From an uncultured Candidatus Actinomarina sp. (lineage in GTDB: Bacteria; Actinomycetota; Acidimicrobiia; Actinomarinales; Actinomarinaceae): 41,968 bases of DNA. A program made the translations under genes and the position numbers. Of this stretch, positions 1 through 7,130 are shown one piece after another. The stretch lies in NCBI GenBank assembly GCA_902565645.1, contig CACFFJ010000003.1, positions 1 through 41,968 on the forward strand. Reading direction: 5' to 3'. Every line of letters starts with the position of its first letter. Within the stretch, counting starts at the first letter, position 1. Below the pieces are notes generated by a model. The model saw only the letters and a list, made by a program, of their open reading frames with translations, was not told the DNA's origin and searched no databases.

Positions 1-104
1 GATTCCCCTTTCATTTCTGCTAAAGCTTGCTCTACCGAAATACCTAAAGCCTTTGCTCTTGCTTCAGCTGACCTTAAAAGTAAATGTTCTGGGATATCTA
101 CCAT
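1..104 (-). CDS. N-terminus of respiratory-complex subunit with RSAEARA module (partial)
   Basis: Only the first 34 codons lie in the window; the gene runs off the left edge. Its ATG (102-104) overlaps the stop codon of the cytochrome b gene as TAATG, so it is translationally coupled and is the last visible gene of the leftward operon. The visible peptide reads MVDIPEHLLLRSAEARAKAL and continues with GISVEQAL, which matches residues 15-38 of the cytochromes c at 3478 and 4229 (core RSAEARA, then G-x-S-V and an acidic residue). Because the upstream cytochrome b ends like cytochrome b6, the expected product here is the subunit IV-like and/or cytochrome c part of the complex, but that is inference from position. 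The module itself looks like a short helical interaction motif of unproven role. Confidence 0.75.
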   Translation of the reverse strand, partial: MVDIPEHLLLRSAEARAKALGISVEQALAEMKGE

Positions 105-880
105 TAGAGTGGTCCCGAAATGCCGCCATCTTTTCTAACCCTCCAAAAATGAATTGCCATGAATATAACAATTATGAATGGGAAAAATAATACATGGAGA
201 ACATAAAATCTCAATAGAGTAGCTGATGTAGCTTCTAAGCCAGCAAATAAAGCGAACTTAATTTGGGCGCCAAAAACTGGCGTGTAGCCTGCCATATTTC
301 CACCCACCGTTACTGCCCAAATAGCTAACTGATCCCAAGGTAAGAGGTAACCAGTAAATGATAAAAACAATGTAAGGAATAAAAGAATAACACCAATTAC
401 CCAATTAAATTCTCTAGGTGCTTTATATGCTCCATGATAAAAAACTCTAGACATATGAAGAAACACAACTAATACCATTAAGTGTGCTCCCCATCTATGC
501 ATATTCCTTACCAATGAACCAAAAGCGATACTGGTCTGTAGAGCTTCCATGTCAATATAGGCCAACTCGCCTGTTGGTCTGAAATAAAACATTAACCATA
601 TACCAGTAATTGTTAAAACAATAAATAAAAAGAAGCTAAGTCCACCTAAGCATAAGGTATACGAAAGTCTGATTCCATGTCTCTTTACTTTTACAGGGTG
701 TAAGTGATATAGAACATTATTCATTACAACATAAGCTCTATTTCTAGGACTATCAGAATATCCTTTTCTAAATGGTGAGCCTGGTCTGAATATACTTGAC
801 CAAAATTGACTACCTTTTAGTGAGTCTCCTAAACCTACTGCTGTATCTTTTATTCTTTCTCTAAAAGTAAGTTTTTGCAT
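104..880 (-). CDS. cytochrome b6-type cytochrome b, N-terminal (bis-heme) subunit
   Basis: This 258-residue membrane protein is the di-heme b core of a quinol:cytochrome c oxidoreductase. Heme ligand pairs are H128/H142 in NMHRWGAHLMVLVVFLHM and H229/H244 in the next helix pair. The 15-residue spacing of the second pair and the C-terminus ISGPL are typical of cytochrome b6 rather than of bc1 cytochrome b. Other b6 hallmarks are YRP-like FRPTGE (100-105), PRE-NWV (155-161) and LPWDQ (180-184). Cys77 in TLCLGG aligns with Cys35 of cytochrome b6, the residue that covalently holds heme ci. It lies 9 bp after the ferredoxin gene and overlaps the next gene. The split architecture means that helices E-G must be encoded by the truncated downstream gene. 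Confidence 0.93.
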   Translation of the reverse strand: MQKLTFRERIKDTAVGLGDSLKGSQFWSSIFRPGSPFRKGYSDSPRNRAYVVMNNVLYHLHPVKVKRHGIRLSYTLCLGGLSFFLFIVLTITGIWLMFYFRPTGELAYIDMEALQTSIAFGSLVRNMHRWGAHLMVLVVFLHMSRVFYHGAYKAPREFNWVIGVILLFLTLFLSFTGYLLPWDQLAIWAVTVGGNMAGYTPVFGAQIKFALFAGLEATSATLLRFYVLHVLFFPFIIVIFMAIHFWRVRKDGGISGPL

Positions 881-889
881 TATTTAATT

Positions 890-1339
890 CTATAGCCTTC
901 CATATATATAGCCGTGCCTATCATCTCTTGCTCCAGAGTCTTCTTCCCATGGAGCTGTATAGAGACCATTCTCAATTGCTTGGTCTGCTAGCGACCCTGC
1001 AAATTTGCCTAAAGTGATTACTCCTGTTGGGCACCTATCAACACAAAGAGCACAACGTGTACATGCGTCTTCATCAACAACAAAAAAACCTACTGCCCCT
1101 TCGCTCTCTTCTGGAGACTCAACATTTACTGAATCCTCTATTGCTTCATTAGATAAATAATGAATACATTTCCATGGACAAATATCTACACAGCCTTCAC
1201 ATAGAATGCACTCTGCTTCATCAATGTGTAAAAATTGTTTAGGTTTAACTCTTGAGGAAATTTTCTCAGCCTCAACCATTGCAAGGTTATACTTCTCTTC
1301 AAATTCTGGCATTTCAATTAAAACTTCTGACTTAGCCAT
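890..1339 (-). CDS. two-cluster 4Fe-4S ferredoxin-like respiratory subunit
   Basis: The 149-residue soluble protein carries two complete ferredoxin motifs: Cys44/47/50/54 (CILCEGCVDICP) and Cys93/96/99/103 (CTRCALCVDRCP), separated by an acidic insert of about 25 residues. It should bind two [4Fe-4S] clusters and pass electrons on the cytoplasmic face. No signal peptide or Tat motif is visible. It starts 8 bases inside the 3' end of the preceding membrane-protein gene and ends 9 bp before the cytochrome b gene, so it is part of that complex's operon. Where a Rieske protein would normally be encoded, this operon has this protein; a Rieske gene could still lie outside the window. The partner and electron direction are inferred. 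Confidence 0.88.
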   Translation of the reverse strand: MAKSEVLIEMPEFEEKYNLAMVEAEKISSRVKPKQFLHIDEAECILCEGCVDICPWKCIHYLSNEAIEDSVNVESPEESEGAVGFFVVDEDACTRCALCVDRCPTGVITLGKFAGSLADQAIENGLYTAPWEEDSGARDDRHGYIYGRL

Positions 1340-1925
1340 CTTGGTCTACCTTTACAACTTTCTTTCCGTAGTCTGATATTCTTGTTTTTCCTCTTTCTTT
1401 TGCATTGTTTAAATCTTGTATTAAATAACCACCAATAATGACAGTTACCAATGCTCCTTGAGAAATTCCTAGCTGAATTATATCTTTTAAAGCACCAAGA
1501 CTAAGTGAGATTTCATTACCTAAAAATAATATTGGAGGAAATTTTATAAACTCTCTCTGATTCGTCCATTCTAATGGACCCTGTGATAGGTTTAGCCATT
1601 CTGATGGAAGGACGCCAAATATTAAAGTTAACTGAATCCAGCTTAATAGAGCAAGGTAGGCTGCTCTTGTCCAGGTTAGTGGTGTATCTTGCCATGCTAA
1701 CATTGCCATACCAAGCAAAAATAATTGACCAGCACCAAAAGCAACAAGTTGACCAAAAGTTTGCATCAACCACCCTCTAGGCATCCAATTAAAGTAATCA
1801 ATAACTTCACCTTTGGGAAAGCCTGCAAAATGGGCAATTATTACACCTATGGTTATGCCTCCGATGCCCATAACAATAAGACTCGGGCCAATTTTATACC
1901 TATGCTTAAAAACAAAATTTATCAA
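1332..1925 (-). CDS. polytopic membrane subunit of cytochrome b operon, unknown family
   Basis: This 197-residue protein has about four to five hydrophobic segments (roughly 12-33, 55-77, 86-106, 135-170), joined by polar loops such as PSEWLNLSQGPLEW. I see no heme or metal motif that I can name. The start is TTG at 1923-1925, supported by a GAGG Shine-Dalgarno core at 1931-1934, five bases upstream. It is the first gene of the leftward operon and its 3' end overlaps the ferredoxin gene by 8 bases, so it is likely to be a membrane anchor for the ferredoxin-like subunit beside cytochrome b. This role is inferred from context. The transcript start should lie in the 156-bp spacer shared with the rightward oxidase-like operon. 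Confidence 0.8.
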   Translation of the reverse strand: MINFVFKHRYKIGPSLIVMGIGGITIGVIIAHFAGFPKGEVIDYFNWMPRGWLMQTFGQLVAFGAGQLFLLGMAMLAWQDTPLTWTRAAYLALLSWIQLTLIFGVLPSEWLNLSQGPLEWTNQREFIKFPPILFLGNEISLSLGALKDIIQLGISQGALVTVIIGGYLIQDLNNAKERGKTRISDYGKKVVKVDQDG

Positions 1926-2081
1926 GTTATCCTCAAAACCTTATATCTATATTTTATCGTGAATACATTAAATATTATAAATTCTATCAGATAACTTTTA
2001 ATAAAATTTTGTATATTTTGAGAATGTATTTTTTTTGAACAACACTAAAGTCAAGTTGTTAATTACTATATATAAAGAGAT

Positions 2082-3485
2082 ATGAAAATAAAATTAATAC
2101 CAAAAAACGAACAAGAACTTTCTAAGTTTTTCGTTTTATTTACCCCCTTATTGATTCTTTTAGCTGTAACAATAAGTTTATTAAAGGATTTTTATTTTCT
2201 TTTTTCTGGAGCTTTGCCTCACACTCGAATTTTCAATTATGGAGTCCTGGAGAAAATATCAAACCAAACTTCATATAATTTACTACTTGTTTTCATTTGT
2301 ATTTTTGCAACTGTCTATTTGTTGTCAAAATCAATAGGAAGAAGGCTGATATTATTTCCACTCTTTTTCTTGACATGTTTGGGGATAGTTGGTTTTGAAT
2401 CTATAGAAATTATCTTAGGATTGATATTCCCAAATGATATGTTTTCTTTTGGAAACACAACATACTTATTAATATTCAAACTGCTTTTGATGCTGGCTCT
2501 TCTAGGTTTAATTTTCCTAAACCTTCTAGCAAAAAAAGAAGCTTCATTATTTATCAGTAGCCAGTTTTTAATTGGAGCTATGGTATTTTATTGTCTTTCC
2601 CTTTTTGTTTATAGAAGTGACTATCAAGTAATTTCAGATAACTTTTTTATTAACTCTTTGTATGTCTCTTCCCATATATATGTAGGGTTTTCTTTTGTGT
2701 TTTTATCAATTTTATTTTTCTTAATGACAAAAGGTATAAATGCTACCTTATATAACAAAACCTTAAGCTCTATTACTTTTTGGGGATATTTGTTTTTACT
2801 ACCATGGACAAACTATAAATTTCATTACGGATCAGTGTTACCAAATTGGATTGAAAATGTATCTATATATCTCTCTCTGGGTTTAGCAATCCCCGCGCTA
2901 TCTTTGTTAGTTAATTACCTTAAAACTGTATCTACAAGAGATACAGAGAACCAGGTTATCTATGAACTAATAAACATTTCTTTTGTAGTCTTCTTTATTA
3001 CTAATATATTTCAGATAGTAAGTTCTCTTTCTAACTTAATCCCATTAGTAAGCGTTACAAGTTTTGAGAATGCTATTAGATATGGCTATATCTATAGTCT
3101 TGTGTTAATTGTTGTTCCTTTTGTCTACTATCTAATCCCAAGAATATTTGGAAGAGAAATTGTTCAAACAAAAATGGAATCTGCAAATAGTTTCTTGTTA
3201 AAATCAGTTATTCTTCTATCTCTTTTAGTCAACGGAATAATCGGAATAAATTCTGGTTACTCATGGAACGCTGGAGCAAATGCAGGAAACCCAACTATAT
3301 ACGGTGAAGGTTTCTTAATAACATGGTCTTTGGTGGGAACCCCGTACACAATAAACTTATTTCTTTCTTTGTTACTTCTTGTTGGAGTTTTCTTATTTTT
3401 CTTAACAACAATTAGAGCAATTTCTAGTGGTCCAATAACTGAAATTGAATCCGTAGAGCTTATTGAGGAGCAGGTAGATGAGTGA
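2082..3485 (+). CDS. degenerate CcoN-like (cbb3 oxidase subunit I-like) membrane protein
   Basis: The 467-residue, roughly 12-helix protein has the length and local sequence pattern of cbb3 oxidase subunit I. By eye, residues 197-216 (SHIYVGFSF and following), 222-260 (LYNKTLSSITFWGYLFLLPW, then FHYGSVLPNW) and 346-358 (YYLIPRIFGR) follow CcoN segments around the first CuB histidine, the second CuB site and the end of the heme-ligand helix. However, the whole protein contains only three histidines (47, 198, 248). The double-His CuB site reads NYKFHY, and the helix that should carry the heme b and b3 ligands (about 320-350) has none. It therefore cannot be a standard oxygen reductase. It overlaps the CcoO-like gene by 8 bases. 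Possible roles are a membrane scaffold for the two cytochromes c or a quinol/electron-transfer module. The homology call rests on recalled family sequence. Confidence 0.7.
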   Translation: MKIKLIPKNEQELSKFFVLFTPLLILLAVTISLLKDFYFLFSGALPHTRIFNYGVLEKISNQTSYNLLLVFICIFATVYLLSKSIGRRLILFPLFFLTCLGIVGFESIEIILGLIFPNDMFSFGNTTYLLIFKLLLMLALLGLIFLNLLAKKEASLFISSQFLIGAMVFYCLSLFVYRSDYQVISDNFFINSLYVSSHIYVGFSFVFLSILFFLMTKGINATLYNKTLSSITFWGYLFLLPWTNYKFHYGSVLPNWIENVSIYLSLGLAIPALSLLVNYLKTVSTRDTENQVIYELINISFVVFFITNIFQIVSSLSNLIPLVSVTSFENAIRYGYIYSLVLIVVPFVYYLIPRIFGREIVQTKMESANSFLLKSVILLSLLVNGIIGINSGYSWNAGANAGNPTIYGEGFLITWSLVGTPYTINLFLSLLLLVGVFLFFLTTIRAISSGPITEIESVELIEEQVDE

Positions 3486-3705
3486 GCTGTTAAGTAAAGT
3501 AGCTGAGATTCTAAAAGCTCCTGAAGAATTAGTTCAAAGATCGGCGGAAGCAAGAGCTGAAGCTTCAGGAAAATCCGTAGATGAAGTTTTACAATCATGG
3601 GCTGGCGGTGAAGCAATCGAGTCTAGTGCTCCTGTTGAAGCCACTACAGAAGAAGTTGTTGAAGAAGAAGTTGTTGAAGCCACTACAGAAGAAGTTGTTG
3701 AAGAA
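3477..3705 (+). repeat. 229-bp direct repeat, copy 1 (5' end of CcoO-like gene)
   Basis: Bases 3477-3705 match 4228-4456 with a single difference (C at 3606 versus T at 4357, synonymous in a glycine codon). The repeat starts exactly at the base before the ATG and covers the stop codon of the preceding gene, the RSAEARA module and the first part of the acidic linker. Within it a shorter unit encoding ATTEEVVEEEVVE recurs. Identity at synonymous sites points to a recent duplication or ongoing gene conversion. Confidence 0.95.
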
Positions 3706-4236
3706 GAAGTTGTTGAAGAAGAAGTTGTTGAAGAAGAACCGGTAGAAATGGAAAAAGAAAGTTCATTTGCCTTTATAGCAGGGGTTATTTCTGTAGCAAT
3801 CTTTACCTATATTTTCGCATTTTCTATTCCTAAGCAACAGAGCGAAACCTTGGTTGCAGATTCTTTAAATAATTCTTTTGAAATCACAAATGAAGCTTTA
3901 AAGGGTGCTGAAGTTTACAATCAATTGAATTGTCAATCTTGCCATACCCAAAATGTAAGAGTATTAATTCCTGACTCACAAAATGGAATTGTACTTAAAA
4001 ATAAATATGCTGATAAAGCAGTGATTTTAAACACAGGACTTGTAAGAATAGGTCCAGATCTTTCCAATTCAGCCTCTAGAGAGCCTACAAATAATAGTCA
4101 ATGGCTTTCTAGATATTTGAAAGACTCCTCTTCTGTCAGAGATACCATCCCTCACCCAAGCTATGATTTTCTTACCCAAGAGGATTTTGATAGCTTAATT
4201 ACATATTTACTATCTTTAGGAGAGTCTGATGAGTGA
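3478..4236 (+). CDS. CcoO-like membrane-anchored monoheme cytochrome c
   Basis: The 252-residue protein has four parts. Residues 1-48 carry the RSAEARA module, 50-92 form an acidic, repetitive VVEEE linker, 96-117 are a single transmembrane helix and 135-250 are a cytochrome c domain. The heme site is CQSCH (152-156). The following TQNVRV, the RIGPDL motif (190-195) and the PSYDFL stretch (227-232) parallel CcoO of cbb3 oxidases. Where CcoO has the axial Met before Pro-x-Tyr, this protein has His226 (IPHPSYDF), which suggests bis-His or altered coordination. It overlaps the CcoN-like gene by 8 bases and the next cytochrome gene by 8 bases, so the three are co-translated. The N-terminus is long and cytoplasmic before the anchor, which is unusual for a cytochrome c exported by its helix. 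Confidence 0.82.
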   Translation: MSELLSKVAEILKAPEELVQRSAEARAEASGKSVDEVLQSWAGGEAIESSAPVEATTEEVVEEEVVEATTEEVVEEEVVEEEVVEEEPVEMEKESSFAFIAGVISVAIFTYIFAFSIPKQQSETLVADSLNNSFEITNEALKGAEVYNQLNCQSCHTQNVRVLIPDSQNGIVLKNKYADKAVILNTGLVRIGPDLSNSASREPTNNSQWLSRYLKDSSSVRDTIPHPSYDFLTQEDFDSLITYLLSLGESDE

Positions 4237-4456
4237 GCTGTTAAGTAAAGTAGCTGAGATTCTAAAAGCTCCTGAAGAATTAGTTCAAAGATCGGCGGAA
4301 GCAAGAGCTGAAGCTTCAGGAAAATCCGTAGATGAAGTTTTACAATCATGGGCTGGTGGTGAAGCAATCGAGTCTAGTGCTCCTGTTGAAGCCACTACAG
4401 AAGAAGTTGTTGAAGAAGAAGTTGTTGAAGCCACTACAGAAGAAGTTGTTGAAGAA
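4228..4456 (+). repeat. 229-bp direct repeat, copy 2 (5' end of cytochrome c gene)
   Basis: This is the second copy of the 229-bp repeat described at 3477-3705, offset by 751 bases. Beyond 4456 the two linkers diverge at once (ETPVEEE here against EEVVEEE), and the cytochrome domains are unrelated at the base level. Confidence 0.95.
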
Positions 4457-5158
4457 ACCCCTGTTGAAGAAGAAGTTGTTGAAGAAGTTGTAGCTCCAGC
4501 AAATGTTAAGACTGTAGTAAAGAAAGTAGCAGTAATAAACAAGACAATGGGGATAAAGTTAAATGCAGAAACATCTCTTCCTGGTTGGTTGAATTTAAGC
4601 TTTATACTTATTCCACTATTTATCTTGATTGGAATGATAAACACATCCAATACACAAGAATGTGGAGTAAATGGTATTTTAAATGTTGATAGAAAATCAC
4701 AACAAACAGTTAACTGTGATGGCAGCCCTTTTGAAGGAAGAGGTGTAGCTTCTTCAACTATTAACTATGTTGCTTTAGGGCAGCAGGTTTACTCAGGTTC
4801 AGCTGCTTGTGCTGGTTGCCATGGTGCAAATGGTGGTGGTGGAGTTGGTCCAGCATTTATTGGAGGAGAACTTTATACCACCTTCCCTACTTGTTCAGAT
4901 CATGCAAAATGGATAGAACTTGGTTCAGCAGGTTGGCAAAATGAAGTTGGACCTACGTATGGAGCTGAAGACAAAGTTTCTATTGGTGGGATGCCTGCCT
5001 TTCAAGGAAAACTTAGTGAAGATGAAATATACGCGGTAGTTGTTTTTGAAAGAGTAGTTTTTGGCGGTGGTCAAACAGAGGAAGTACTTAGCGATTGCGG
5101 ACTGTTAGAAGAAGAGATTGAGGAGGAAACAGCAACTGAAGCTGCTGGAACTCCTTAA
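4229..5158 (+). CDS. membrane-anchored class I monoheme cytochrome c
   Basis: The 309-residue protein begins with the same module as its upstream neighbour (residues 1-76 are identical). A different linker follows, then one transmembrane helix (about 121-137), an extra domain with cysteines at 145 and 163, and a class I cytochrome c domain (about 180-285). The heme motif is CAGCH (194-198), and the axial Met is Met255 in GGMPAFQGKLSEDEI, the usual class I ending. Further cysteines at 222 and 290 could form a disulfide. The C-terminus is acidic. It overlaps the preceding gene by 8 bases. It probably receives or delivers electrons outside the membrane for the cytochrome b/CcoN-like assembly, acting as a tethered equivalent of a soluble cytochrome c. 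Confidence 0.88.
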   Translation: MSELLSKVAEILKAPEELVQRSAEARAEASGKSVDEVLQSWAGGEAIESSAPVEATTEEVVEEEVVEATTEEVVEETPVEEEVVEEVVAPANVKTVVKKVAVINKTMGIKLNAETSLPGWLNLSFILIPLFILIGMINTSNTQECGVNGILNVDRKSQQTVNCDGSPFEGRGVASSTINYVALGQQVYSGSAACAGCHGANGGGGVGPAFIGGELYTTFPTCSDHAKWIELGSAGWQNEVGPTYGAEDKVSIGGMPAFQGKLSEDEIYAVVVFERVVFGGGQTEEVLSDCGLLEEEIEEETATEAAGTP

Positions 5159-5177
5159 AGCTTGGTAGAGTCTAATT

Positions 5178-5678
5178 ATGTGGATAGCAATAGGTATCTT
5201 TGTTGGGATATTGATATATGTTGCTATTAAAAAATCCTTTCATAAAATTAATACCGCTTTAATACAAGCTTCAGAAAAATTAAATTTCCAATACACACCC
5301 CCAGAAAGCTTGTGGAAGAAAAAAGTTATGTCTGGAACATTAGATGGGTATAGGTGTGAAATAGCTGTTTATACTCAAAGCCATGGCAAGTCATCCACTA
5401 CCTATATTTCTTTTTTTGCTTATTTTCCTCAGAGTTTAAATATGGGTATAAAGATTAATTGGAGAGGGCAGTTTGAAGGAGATGGTGATCACCTAAGTAA
5501 CCTTTTTATTAAAAGAAACTTGAATCTTGTTGAAGATGAGAAAAAGAAACTTAGACGATTAAAAATATCAGACGAATCTGTAAATTCTAGAAAAATTTTA
5601 TGGAAAAAATATTACAACCCAGATGAAATTATAAAAACAATGCACGATGTGGTTGCTCTTACAAAGAAATTGAAATAA
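5178..5678 (+). CDS. hypothetical protein with N-terminal membrane anchor
   Basis: The 166-residue protein has one N-terminal hydrophobic helix (residues 1-18) followed by a soluble domain containing SGTLDGYRCEIAVYTQ, of the kind found in small membrane-anchored proteins that I cannot assign. It begins 19 bases after the cytochrome c operon in the same orientation, so it may be its last gene or have its own promoter. No cysteine-based heme motif is present. It ends 3 bases before the 3' end of the convergent lipase-like gene. Confidence 0.7.
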   Translation: MWIAIGIFVGILIYVAIKKSFHKINTALIQASEKLNFQYTPPESLWKKKVMSGTLDGYRCEIAVYTQSHGKSSTTYISFFAYFPQSLNMGIKINWRGQFEGDGDHLSNLFIKRNLNLVEDEKKKLRRLKISDESVNSRKILWKKYYNPDEIIKTMHDVVALTKKLK

Positions 5679-5681
5679 TCC

Positions 5682-7124
5682 TTATTTAAAAGAATTTAAA
5701 TATGGGTAGTTGTCGAATGTTATTTTTTTATCCCTAATGAGTTGTAAATTTAAACCATCAACTATTTTATATGAATCTTCGTAACTTATAGGCCCTTTCA
5801 AAATAGTTCTTCCAGCAAGTGGACTTAAAGATCCAAAAGCGAGAAAATCATAATGACCTGTATCACTTATGTAATAACCATATGTATTTACATTCTTAAA
5901 ATTATTTAAATAATTATCAATTTCAGTTGGCCAAGATTCATCTCCTGAACTATCAAACCAATCTTCACTATATATATAAACTGCTGGTGCATCAAAATTT
6001 ACTGGGTACTTCCCATCCAAAGTCGGTCCTCCATAGGTGTCATGACCCATATAGCTGCTACAGCTTTGATATATTGAACAATATAATATTCCAGCACCTC
6101 CACCAGTTGAATGACCAATTACATTGATATCATTAAAATCAATTGCCTTACTTATTTCACTAATTAAGTTATTTTCTTTAACCTCATCACTTTTTAGATA
6201 CCTGACAACGCTGTCAATATCTTCTGCCATCCCAAACATAAGGTCTGAAGTTTTACCATCTAGCTGTACCCCTGGTATGTTGTCTACCCTTCTTCCATCT
6301 GGAAATTCTGTAAACAATGAGAGACCAGTGTGGTTAATTGACACAACTATGTAGCCATGAGAAGCAAGGTTAATCAATTGATCTGCAGCGAAATGTCTAT
6401 GTGCAGGCCATCCGTGAGTATAAACAACTAATGGTGTATCAGGGTTTACTATTGGGTTTACATCTAGTGAAGCTTTAACTTTAGTTAACTTGGCATGATT
6501 AAGTGAGTTAACTGGCATCGTTAATCCAAAGTTTTTATTTAAATAATTTATAACCAATCTTGTTGGGGTTGTCTTGTCTTCTAAAAGAAACCAACTTGTA
6601 TCTTTCTTTTTTTCATATGTTGGATACCAAAAAGTTATCATTAATTCTCTATTTGTATTTTCTTCTAAATTGCTCAATAAAGAAAAAGCTTCTCCGTTTA
6701 CCCTGTCTTCAAGAATTAAATGTTTTTCAATTCTTCCTACGTTATATTCCCCTACTGGTTCAATTAATTTGGGAACTGGAAGAACCCAAGAAAGGAATAT
6801 AGAAATCATTAGTGGGAATAGATTTAAAAATTCAATAAAAGTTCTTAAGCCTTTCCAATTTTTAAGTAGAGTTTTCTTTAATAAAAAAGTAACAATTAAA
6901 GCAAAAATTAAATAAGCGTATAGATAATAAAGCTGCCACCTAATCCCCTCAAGGAAAAAATGTATTACAAACAATACAAAAGAAACTATTAGTAATAAAT
7001 TTTGAGGACTGTTTGAACCTATATATCTATTCTCTTTATTTCTCCACTCTTTAAATGAAGATACCATTTGAACGATTGCAACTAAAAGAACGGAGGAAAC
7101 TAATAATGTCTCAAATAATCGCAT
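5682..7124 (-). CDS. membrane-anchored PAF-acetylhydrolase-like alpha/beta hydrolase
   Basis: The 480-residue protein combines about four N-terminal transmembrane helices (residues 5-22, 42-58, 65-83, 100-116) with an alpha/beta hydrolase domain from about 140 to the end. The oxyanion-side strand is VVYTHGWPAHR (233-243). The nucleophile elbow is GHSTGGG (337-343) with Ser339, and the likely catalytic His is His424 in DTGHYDF. The HSTGG elbow and layout resemble the platelet-activating-factor acetylhydrolase/dienelactone hydrolase group, which cleaves short acyl esters. It follows trhO by only 6 bases and is the last gene of the leftward run with the PanB-like gene. The real substrate is unknown, and the fused membrane domain is unusual for this family. 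Confidence 0.82.
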   Translation of the reverse strand: MRLFETLLVSSVLLVAIVQMVSSFKEWRNKENRYIGSNSPQNLLLIVSFVLFVIHFFLEGIRWQLYYLYAYLIFALIVTFLLKKTLLKNWKGLRTFIEFLNLFPLMISIFLSWVLPVPKLIEPVGEYNVGRIEKHLILEDRVNGEAFSLLSNLEENTNRELMITFWYPTYEKKKDTSWFLLEDKTTPTRLVINYLNKNFGLTMPVNSLNHAKLTKVKASLDVNPIVNPDTPLVVYTHGWPAHRHFAADQLINLASHGYIVVSINHTGLSLFTEFPDGRRVDNIPGVQLDGKTSDLMFGMAEDIDSVVRYLKSDEVKENNLISEISKAIDFNDINVIGHSTGGGAGILYCSIYQSCSSYMGHDTYGGPTLDGKYPVNFDAPAVYIYSEDWFDSSGDESWPTEIDNYLNNFKNVNTYGYYISDTGHYDFLAFGSLSPLAGRTILKGPISYEDSYKIVDGLNLQLIRDKKITFDNYPYLNSFK

Positions 7125-7130
7125 TAATAT

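Noticed and set aside
1574-1994. Plus-strand frames across the membrane-protein gene at 1332-1925
   Set aside because: They overlap the better-supported minus-strand gene that has a GAGG ribosome site and operon overlap; their products look non-natural.
2035-2081. Promoter for the CcoN-like operon (TTGAAC near 2035)
   Set aside because: No -10 element lies at a suitable distance; AT-rich sequence makes chance matches common, so it is not called.
3640-3740. Short repeated units that could suggest a CRISPR or other repeat array
   Set aside because: The units are in-frame GAAGTTGTT-type codon repeats encoding a Val/Glu linker; there are no unique spacers.
4285-4650. Long minus-strand frame rich in Ser/Thr opposite the cytochrome c gene (and a similar one at 3257-3616)
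   Set aside because: These frames mirror the repetitive acidic linker and RSAEARA module on the plus strand; low complexity, no ribosome site and full overlap with clear cytochrome genes.
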